DNA of 6,111 nt from Clostridia bacterium (GTDB lineage Bacteria; Bacillota; Clostridia; Oscillospirales; CAG-272). Shown piece after piece: positions 1 through 4,957 of the stretch. The notes below the pieces were generated by a model. That model saw only the letters and a program-made list of their open reading frames with translations. It did not search any database and was not told the origin of the DNA. Position numbers and translations under genes: made by a program. Numbering within the stretch: the first letter of the stretch is position 1; each line of letters opens with the position of its first letter. The DNA is taken from positions 1 to 6,111 of the forward strand of contig JAGBXH010000437.1 in the NCBI GenBank assembly GCA_017629395.1, in the 5' to 3' direction.

Positions 1-4
1 ATGC

Positions 5-148
5 TGGACTTCTGCGAAGTCCAACATCTAAAACTCAACCTGAGCGAAGCCCTCGTCGCTCGTCGCAACGAGCGAAAATCCTCCCAACGCCGTTTCATTT
101 CGCACAGCGAAATATGTTCTTCTTTGCGGCAATTTTGCCAAAAAGAAC
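5..148 (+). other. Array of four consecutive hairpins of unknown nature
   Basis: Four inverted repeats follow one another: TGGACTTC/GAAGTCCA (5-23, 3-base loop), TCGCTCGT/ACGAGCGA (56-75, 4-base loop), ATTTCGC/GCGAAAT (97-113, 3-base loop) and a bulged stem GTTCTT/AAGAAC enclosing GGCA/TGCC (116-148). They lead into the terminator at 176-209. The same bases stay open as a 64-codon plus-strand frame from the left edge to 195, but it has no recognisable domain and no visible ribosome binding site, and its sequence is dominated by the stems. The array could be a dispersed intergenic repeat, a structured RNA, or the 3' end of a transcript starting left of the window. The hairpins are seen directly; the identity is unknown. 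Confidence 0.55.
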
Positions 149-175
149 GGAAACAGTTTTCTCACATAAACAAAC

Positions 176-209
176 AAGGGAGCTGCCCACGCTAAGGCAG
201 CTCCTTTTT
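176..209. terminator. Bidirectional intrinsic terminator at the left end
   Basis: GGAGCTGCC (179-187) and GGCAGCTCC (196-204) form a perfect 9-bp stem with an 8-base loop. On the plus strand it is followed directly by TTTTT (205-209), a canonical terminator for a transcript entering from the left. On the minus strand it is followed by the U-rich CTTGTTTGTTTATG, so it can also end the TIR-receptor transcript, whose stop is at 265. The convergent arrangement fits a shared terminator. Confidence 0.8.
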
Positions 210-225
210 CATATCCTAAAGCAAT

Positions 226-251
226 CGCCCCCGAGCATGCGCTCGGGGGCG
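226..251. other. GC-rich 11-bp hairpin just after the TIR-receptor stop codon
   Basis: CGCCCCCGAGC (226-236) pairs perfectly with GCTCGGGGGCG (241-251) around the loop ATGC. It begins 13 bases after the stop codon on the minus strand and has no adjacent U-run in either direction, so it is not a standard terminator. It may protect the mRNA 3' end or assist the U-run terminator about 20 bases further on. Confidence 0.7.
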
Positions 252-264
252 TAGCCGGTTTTCA

Positions 265-3200
265 TCAATACATAAACTCAACCCCATGTATGCAGATCTG
301 CGTGCTCTGCGGATTGTGAACCGCAGCCCAAACGTCACCTGCATAGGTAATATCGGAAAGGTCGATTTCTGCAACACGAACGCCCTCTCCTGCCCAGGCA
401 TTCGAGGAGAATACCATTTGCGTGTACGCAAGCGCACCGTCGTAGTTGTTGAAGGTCTCCTCACCAAACGAGGAGTTTTCGCTCTTCAATCCAATATCCA
501 GCGAGGATGCTGCGGCAAACGCATCCGCAGTAATCTGTGAACCGTCGCAAGAATAGTAGATCAGGACCTTGGAATAGTTGCTAAGATCCAGGTTGCCCAG
601 ATATACCGTATTGCCATACCCTAACAGACATACGGGATTAAAAATTCCGGCTGCAGCAAAGTGCGGCATATAAACCTCTTGGTTCTCTGCTACGTTCATA
701 TCCACGACAAATCGGTCGGTGTATTCGGGAGGGGTGACCTCGGGAGGCAGCTGGACATCCTCGGGATCGGTGATCGCAGCGTTGTAATGCACCGTATAAT
801 CACTTGTGAAGCAGCTGTTGCCCAAATAAACTTCCTGCCACTGCGCCTCGGTACCCGTGTAATAAACGTCGGTCAGGTTCCCCGAGCCAAAGAATACCCA
901 GTTTCCGATCTCCTTCATATTCGAGGAGATGGTAACGCTTCTCAAATTGTTGCAGTAAGCAAACGCATCCTGCTCTATATACGTAATGCTTTCGGGGAAG
1001 GTCACGTGCACAATGTAATCCAGCTTCCAGAAGGCACGTCCGATAATACCCGTAACAGGCTTACCCATGTAGGTAGAGGGCAGAATGAGCACCCGCTCGG
1101 TGCAAATGCCCAGTCCCGAAATCGAGTAGGATTGACCGTCACTGTTCAGCATAAAGGACAATCCCATATGCGTCAGCTTTTCGGGAGGCGTATTGTCCTT
1201 GGAAATGCTGTCGTAGCCCAGCGCAGCGTCGTACGCCTCGGCTGCTTCTACAGAAGCAAAAGACGCCATGTAACCGATATCCATGCATACCGCGTCGTCA
1301 TGATCCAAGCAAGTAAAGCTCAATGCCGTTATAATATAATTTCCGTCATCATCCTGTAAAACACCTGCTTGCGCAAGGTCAACGATTGCAAGGTGCCATT
1401 CTCCGTCCGAAATATACTCGATCGGGAGCTTTTCGCGCGTTCCCGCTTGCATTTCTGCCTGCGCATCGGCTTCAATGCGATACTTGATCACAAGATATCT
1501 GCCTGCCTTAACGTGAGATCCCACGGGAATCACATCAAAAGCAGACTTTCCGCCAATACTGCTGAGTGCCAAATACTTACCGTCCGCTCTGAGCTCGGCA
1601 CCCTCAATATTTTTCGCTAAGTTGGAGGCTGCTCCTGCGTACAGCTGCTCTGCATTGATCCAGAACAGCGGCAGCTCCTCGCTCTGCTCGGGGCAGGTTA
1701 CGGTTTTGACCATGGTAAACGTGTAAAGGGTCTCTTGCTTGCCATCGGGATATTTTGCATACAGAGAAATCGTATACTCTCCCAGCATATCCCCAACAGG
1801 GATCGTGATGATCATACGATGCGCCGAATCTGCGCCGTAAAACTGTGCTGCGGAAAGCACCGCATCCTCTGCTTCGCGCGTAAATTCATCCAGATAAACG
1901 GGAGCTGCGCCGCCAATAGAATAGCCAAACATGCAGGACTCGGCATCTACGTATCCGCTCCAGCCGCTCAAATAAAGCTCGTCAACTCTGTTATCCGACA
2001 CGTGCGCTACGCTATTCCATCCCGAAGTATGACCGTGGCCGGGTGCAAAGGCGCGGCCCAACAAAATACCGTTCGCATACATGCACAGCTCATCAAAAGC
2101 AAAATGTATGCTGCGCTCAACCGAATCGCCATCGTCGGCAGGTCCATCGGTCTGCTTTACGTACCCGCAAATCTCACACTTACCGCCGCTCATGCTGTGC
2201 ACTTCAGAGATCACGGTGTTACATACCTTGCACGTGCCGCTGTGCTTATCCGTTGTCTTTTCCGTCCAACTGCTGACGGTATGTCCCTTAGCGGGCACGA
2301 TCTGCTGCTCCTCGATCACCGCTTGGCAGGTGCTGCAATGCTTACCCTTGGCCAAGCCCGTCTCAGTGCAGGTAGGCTCAACGGCTGCATCATTGACAGT
2401 CGTATGTCCCTTTGCGGGCAGAACGATCTGCGCCGCCAATACTTCATCACACACAGAGCAATGCGATCCCTCGGTCAAGCCGGAGGTCGTACAGGTTGCG
2501 GCAACCGCTGCGTCAACAACCTCGGTGTGTCCCAGCGCCGAGGTCACGGTCTGCACGATCAGAACCTCCTCGCATACAGCGCAATATTTGCCCTCGGTCA
2601 AGCCCGTCTCGGTGCAGGTTGCGGCAATGGCAGGCTCGATCGTCTCGGTGTGTCCGAGTGCATCGATCTCGTTCTGTGCCAGCAGGATCTGGTCACACAC
2701 CGAGCAATGCTTGCCCTGGGTCTTACCTACCTGCGTGCAAGTAGGCTCTATCGCTTCGTCAACCACCTCCGTATGTCCCAGCGCGGAAACTCTGTGCTGA
2801 GCAAGCGTGGTTTCGCCACAGCCGGAGCACTTTTTGCCCTCGGTCAAACCGGTCTGCGTACAGGTGGGCGCAACCGCCTCTAAAACGATCTGCTCCCACG
2901 CATCGTGATTATGTGCCAGCTCTGCAATGGCCTCAATCTCATATTCATCGCACTCCGTGCAATCACGACGCTTTTCACCCTTCTGACTTTCAGTGGGTGC
3001 CAGCGTTTCGTACCAATCATCAAAGCTATGTCCCTTAGCAGGCAGCGTTGTCTGTGCCACAAGAACCTCTCCGCAATCCGAGCAATGCTTACCTTCGCTC
3101 TTGCCCACCTGCGTGCAAGTAGGCGCGATTGCCGCGTCCACGACCACATGGTGCTCATGGGGCGCAGTCGTCTGCTCCTCATCAGATTCGTCTGTCGTCT

Positions 3201-4146
3201 CTTCGGCAGACGTATCCGTTGTGTCCTCGGAGGGTGCGTCCGTTGTGTCCTCGGAGGACGCATCCGTCGTGTCCTCGGAGGGCTCGTCCGTTGTGTCCTC
3301 GGAGGGTATGTCCGTTGTGTCCTCGGAGGGCGCATCCGTCGTGTCTTCGGCAGGCTCGTCCGTTGTGCCCTCGGAGGGCGCATCCGTCGTCTCTTCGGCA
3401 GGCTCTTCCGTTGTGTCCTCGGAGGGCTCGTCCGTTGTGTCCTCGGAGGAGGTATTCTGATCCGATGGCGTGATGCCCGGCGCGTTCGGGAACAGCGTTT
3501 CAAACAGCTCCTCTATAACGGGAACCCTTTCACGCAATGCGGGGGAAGCCGCAAATGCACCTGCAGCAGTACCCAACAGCAATACGACAGCCAGTAAGAA
3601 CGCAAGGATTGCCTTACCGCAGCCACCGCGACGCTTGGGCTTGTTCTCCGGCTGCGCCGTTACCTTGGGAGGGGGTACAACACCTTGGCGCGATTCCCCG
3701 TTCAGCGCACCGATGATATCACTTGCCAAACGGTCAATATCCGTATAGGAAAAGCCCGTAATACACTGCTTTTCGTTGATATCCATCCACCAAGCGGCTT
3801 TTTCATCGGGAATTTCCGCCTCGTTGATGCGGTCCAGCAGCACCACGTAGACCTTTTTGTGATACAATCTCGTTGCGATCTTGTACTCCTTTTGCACATA
3901 AGAATTCTTCTTGCGCAAAATCCCCTCGGTAAAGAACAGCACGATTGCCTGAGAATGATGGATTCTTTCGGTAATAACGGTCTCCCAATCATCACCGTAG
4001 TCGATTCCATGGTCATACCACAGATCCACTCCCTTCGCCGCCATTCTTTGCGTAACGGCTCCAACGCGATCGGCATCCTCGTTATTATAGCTTATAAAAA
4101 AATAATTCGGGCTTACGGTCGGTTGAAACCCAAGATAAGATGACAT
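265..4146 (-). CDS. TIR-domain transmembrane receptor-like protein with cysteine-ribbon and leucine-rich repeat ectodomain
   Basis: A 1293-residue membrane protein. Residues 13-150 form a TIR domain: YFFISYNNED (strand A), GVDLWYD (39-45), IHHSQAIVLFFT (62-73) and SYVQKEYKIA (82-91). E87 sits where NAD-cleaving TIR domains carry their catalytic glutamate. Residues 178-200 are one transmembrane helix preceded by KPKRRGGCGK, which predicts TIR inside and the remainder outside. Next come twelve 8-residue SEDTTDxP units (234-329), cysteine-ribbon repeats (330-665), a beta-rich module (about 676-815), a second with ISDGEWHLAIVDL (about 822-975), BspA-type leucine-rich repeats with three exact 23-residue units (1031-1099), and a C-terminal beta-rich module (about 1143-1293). 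There is no sortase signal, lipobox or C-terminal anchor. The ATG at 4146 is chosen because AAGGGGG precedes it and the TIR strand begins soon after; an in-frame GTG three codons upstream is too close to that site. The gene has its own promoter and is separated from its neighbour by a terminator. Domain calls come from motif reading. Role (signalling, NAD depletion, defence or adhesion) is unknown. Confidence 0.93.
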   Translation of the reverse strand: MSSYLGFQPTVSPNYFFISYNNEDADRVGAVTQRMAAKGVDLWYDHGIDYGDDWETVITERIHHSQAIVLFFTEGILRKKNSYVQKEYKIATRLYHKKVYVVLLDRINEAEIPDEKAAWWMDINEKQCITGFSYTDIDRLASDIIGALNGESRQGVVPPPKVTAQPENKPKRRGGCGKAILAFLLAVVLLLGTAAGAFAASPALRERVPVIEELFETLFPNAPGITPSDQNTSSEDTTDEPSEDTTEEPAEETTDAPSEGTTDEPAEDTTDAPSEDTTDIPSEDTTDEPSEDTTDASSEDTTDAPSEDTTDTSAEETTDESDEEQTTAPHEHHVVVDAAIAPTCTQVGKSEGKHCSDCGEVLVAQTTLPAKGHSFDDWYETLAPTESQKGEKRRDCTECDEYEIEAIAELAHNHDAWEQIVLEAVAPTCTQTGLTEGKKCSGCGETTLAQHRVSALGHTEVVDEAIEPTCTQVGKTQGKHCSVCDQILLAQNEIDALGHTETIEPAIAATCTETGLTEGKYCAVCEEVLIVQTVTSALGHTEVVDAAVAATCTTSGLTEGSHCSVCDEVLAAQIVLPAKGHTTVNDAAVEPTCTETGLAKGKHCSTCQAVIEEQQIVPAKGHTVSSWTEKTTDKHSGTCKVCNTVISEVHSMSGGKCEICGYVKQTDGPADDGDSVERSIHFAFDELCMYANGILLGRAFAPGHGHTSGWNSVAHVSDNRVDELYLSGWSGYVDAESCMFGYSIGGAAPVYLDEFTREAEDAVLSAAQFYGADSAHRMIITIPVGDMLGEYTISLYAKYPDGKQETLYTFTMVKTVTCPEQSEELPLFWINAEQLYAGAASNLAKNIEGAELRADGKYLALSSIGGKSAFDVIPVGSHVKAGRYLVIKYRIEADAQAEMQAGTREKLPIEYISDGEWHLAIVDLAQAGVLQDDDGNYIITALSFTCLDHDDAVCMDIGYMASFASVEAAEAYDAALGYDSISKDNTPPEKLTHMGLSFMLNSDGQSYSISGLGICTERVLILPSTYMGKPVTGIIGRAFWKLDYIVHVTFPESITYIEQDAFAYCNNLRSVTISSNMKEIGNWVFFGSGNLTDVYYTGTEAQWQEVYLGNSCFTSDYTVHYNAAITDPEDVQLPPEVTPPEYTDRFVVDMNVAENQEVYMPHFAAAGIFNPVCLLGYGNTVYLGNLDLSNYSKVLIYYSCDGSQITADAFAAASSLDIGLKSENSSFGEETFNNYDGALAYTQMVFSSNAWAGEGVRVAEIDLSDITYAGDVWAAVHNPQSTQICIHGVEFMY
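2152..3159 (-). repeat. Cysteine-ribbon repeat array of the TIR-receptor ectodomain
   Basis: Residues 330-665 contain repeated units of the pattern A-x-x-(P/A)-T-C-T-x-x-G-x-x-x-G-x-x-C-x-x-C-x-x-x-x-x-x-Q ending in A-(L/K)-G-H. Four consecutive units (residues 459-499, 500-540, 541-581, 582-622; window 2281-2772) have exactly 41 residues each. A first full unit is at 331-373, a second (374-410) has lost its TCT cysteine, and a third ends at 458. The array closes with a shorter CxxC segment (639-642) and KCEICGY (656-662). Paired CxxC motifs plus a third Cys and a His suggest metal binding or disulfides. Similar repeats are frequent in gut clostridial surface proteins; their function is unknown to me. 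Confidence 0.9.
3160..3447 (-). repeat. Twelve tandem 24-bp units encoding an acidic Ser/Thr/Pro stalk
   Basis: Residues 234-329 of the TIR-receptor protein are twelve consecutive 8-residue units of consensus SEDTTD(E/A)P. Most units are near identical at DNA level; on the plus strand TCCGTTGTGTCCTCGGAGGG recurs. The last unit (DEEQTTAP) is the most diverged. The composition (Asp, Glu, Thr, Ser, Pro) predicts an extended, strongly negative linker just outside the membrane, possibly O-glycosylated. Such arrays can gain or lose units by slippage or recombination. Confidence 0.92.
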
Positions 4147-4157
4147 GAAAAGCACAG

Positions 4158-4164
4158 CCCCCTT
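4158..4164 (-). promoter_or_regulatory. Ribosome binding site of the TIR-receptor gene
   Basis: AAGGGGG on the minus strand lies 11 bases before the ATG at 4146, slightly longer than the usual spacing. It decides the start: the in-frame GTG at 4155 would be only two bases away, and upstream in-frame ATGs lie before the promoter. Confidence 0.7.
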
Positions 4165-4174
4165 CAAAAAACGA

Positions 4175-4197
4175 AATGCACAGGATATCCGTGCATT
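4175..4197 (-). promoter_or_regulatory. Inverted repeat in the leader of the TIR-receptor gene
   Basis: AATGCAC and GTGCATT, 7 bases each, flank a 9-base spacer that itself contains the palindrome GGATATCC. The element lies about 8-30 bases after the inferred transcription start and ends 10 bases before the ribosome binding site. It could be an operator for a dimeric regulator or an RNA hairpin in the leader. It has no U-run, so it is not a terminator. No regulator gene is visible in the window. Confidence 0.5.
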
Positions 4198-4210
4198 CAA
4201 ACTATCATCT

Positions 4211-4239
4211 ATTATATCACCGCAAGCCCAAAAAAGCAA
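4211..4239 (-). promoter_or_regulatory. Sigma-A type promoter of the TIR-receptor gene
   Basis: On the minus strand, TTGCTT (4234-4239) is followed after 17 bases by a perfect TATAAT (4211-4216). Transcription should start near 4203-4205, giving a leader of about 57-59 bases before the ATG at 4146. The promoter lies in the 234-base gap between the small DUF4830-like gene and the TIR gene, downstream of a probable terminator, so the TIR gene is likely transcribed independently. The -35 box matches the consensus at four of six positions. Confidence 0.8.
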
Positions 4240-4263
4240 GTGCTTTACACGCACAAATGCATA

Positions 4264-4309
4264 TTTTTTGTACATTTTTGCACGTTTTTCACGCGTTTTG
4301 TATGTTTTT
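4264..4309 (-). promoter_or_regulatory. Five A-tracts in exact 10-bp phase (predicted curved DNA) upstream of the promoter
   Basis: Five runs of four to six A residues on the minus strand (T-runs on the plus strand at 4264-4269, 4275-4279, 4285-4289, 4296-4299 and 4305-4309) have edges at 4269, 4279, 4289, 4299 and 4309, exactly 10 bp apart. Helically phased A-tracts are the textbook cause of intrinsic DNA bending. The array lies about 25-70 bp upstream of the -35 box (about -60 to -105 from the inferred transcription start), where bends are known to stimulate promoters or to attract nucleoid proteins. The phasing is seen directly; the regulatory effect is inferred. Confidence 0.75.
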
Positions 4310-4340
4310 GCATCATGCTTGATCAACGCTCTTGACGCAC

Positions 4341-4374
4341 AAGCAAAAGGGACAGCTGCCAATGCTGCCCCTTT
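4341..4374 (-). terminator. Probable intrinsic terminator after the DUF4830-like gene
   Basis: Read on the minus strand, AAAGGGGCAGC and GCTGTCCCTTT pair with one mismatch around a 7-base loop, and the 3' arm runs into TTTTGCTT. It begins 6-7 bases after the stop codon of the small gene. The U-run is short and interrupted, so termination may be partial. It separates the rodA-side genes from the TIR gene. Confidence 0.6.
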
Positions 4375-4380
4375 GCAAAA

Positions 4381-4887
4381 TCATTTGTGTTTTTCAAACC
4401 CCTGCACAAAGCCGCCCGTGATCTCTGCCGAACAGATATCTCCGCCAACGACCTTTTTGCGATATACCAGCACGTTGGCAAGCACCTCGCCATCGTGCCC
4501 CTCGTAATTGGTGACCTTGAAGGTATACCGCGTCAGCGTCTTGCCCTTATAGCGTGTCAGATCCAGCCCCTGCGCAACCTGCACCTGATTGTATCCTGCG
4601 TAGATCTTATCAAATTCGGCAGGCACACTCACTTCCTTGACCTCAATTGCCTTACCTGTAACCTGCCAGCCAAACTGTGCCAAGAAATTGACTACGTCCT
4701 GCTCGGTTCTGATCTTGTCATACCTGATGCTTACGCTTTGACTTTGTACCTGCGCAACAGGCGCATCGACGTTCCCAGCCGTCACGTAGGTAGGCACAAA
4801 CGCCACCATTGCAATGATTCCCACCAGCGCAATGCACACCACGCCCAGAATGCGCACCGTGCTTGCCTTAAACGAATACACAAACAT
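4381..4887 (-). CDS. DUF4830-like single-pass membrane protein
   Basis: A 168-residue protein of unknown function. Residues 1-10 are a short N-terminal tail, residues 11-33 form one hydrophobic helix, and the rest is predicted to lie outside the membrane. Residues 59-145 match my recollection of the clostridial DUF4830 family: a helix with DVVNFLAQFGWQV (64-76), then EVSVPAEFDKIYAGYN (85-100), a GLDLTRYKGK stretch (107-116) and beta strands RYTFKV and NVLVYRKK. The C-terminal segment VVGGDICSAEITGG contains the only cysteine of the outer part. No catalytic motif is seen. The start is supported by GGAGGGGG five bases upstream. The upstream RodA-family gene ends 70 bases away on the same strand, and a probable terminator follows the stop, so this gene may be the last of a rodA transcript. 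An envelope-related role is only a guess from this context. The DUF assignment is moderately sure and the reading frame is very sure. Confidence 0.85.
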   Translation of the reverse strand: MFVYSFKASTVRILGVVCIALVGIIAMVAFVPTYVTAGNVDAPVAQVQSQSVSIRYDKIRTEQDVVNFLAQFGWQVTGKAIEVKEVSVPAEFDKIYAGYNQVQVAQGLDLTRYKGKTLTRYTFKVTNYEGHDGEVLANVLVYRKKVVGGDICSAEITGGFVQGFEKHK

Positions 4888-4892
4888 AAAAT

Positions 4893-4900
4893 CCCCCTCC
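4893..4900 (-). promoter_or_regulatory. Strong ribosome binding site of the DUF4830-like gene
   Basis: GGAGGGGG ends five bases before the ATG at 4887. Flanking AAAAATC and GATTTT on the minus strand could pair to put this site in a loop, but such an AT-rich stem would be weak. No convincing promoter was seen in the 70 bases between this gene and the RodA-family gene. Confidence 0.75.
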
Positions 4901-4957
4901 GGACAAAAGATTTTTCAATGCATCTTATGCGGAAGAGGATTTTTTTATGTTATATTT

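Noticed and set aside
1..195. 64-codon plus-strand protein gene at the left edge
   Set aside because: The frame runs through four hairpins and into the terminator, has no known motif and no visible start signal. It is recorded as a hairpin array; a coding 3' end from outside the window cannot be fully excluded.
661..1620. Plus-strand open frames of 232 and 83 codons
   Set aside because: They are antisense to the leucine-rich-repeat and beta-rich part of the receptor gene and show no domain or initiation signal.
1735..2883. 382-codon open frame on the plus strand
   Set aside because: It is antisense to the cysteine-ribbon region. It shows no domain or ribosome binding site, and its repeats merely mirror the 123-bp periodicity of the real gene.
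3160..3447. CRISPR array
   Set aside because: The 24-bp units are directly adjacent with no unique spacers and translate in frame as part of a long gene.
2993..3597. Several plus-strand open frames with VVSSEGAS-like or RRVLGG-like repeats, and an Arg/Pro-rich minus-strand frame at 2880-3503
   Set aside because: They are out-of-frame readings of the 24-bp repeats, which lack stops in several frames. The acidic Ser/Thr/Pro frame is continuous with TIR, helix and ectodomain.
3601..3640. Lipoprotein lipobox at Cys176 of the receptor
   Set aside because: The residues before it are basic and glycine (KRRGG), and the hydrophobic helix follows rather than precedes the cysteine.
265..4146. Thoeris or another named TIR defence operon
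   Set aside because: No NAD-binding effector, SLOG, Sir2, nuclease or pore partner gene is present in the window, and the large ectodomain does not match ThsB. A link to defence remains only a possibility.
4240..4254. Small inverted repeat GTGC/GCAC next to the -35 box as an operator
   Set aside because: Only four base pairs around a 7-base spacer, which is easily found by chance.
265..4362. Longer version of the TIR-receptor gene starting 72 codons upstream
   Set aside because: The extension would be translated from the phased A-tract region, the promoter and part of the upstream terminator. Its peptide shows no domain, while the ATG at 4146 has a ribosome binding site and lies downstream of the promoter.
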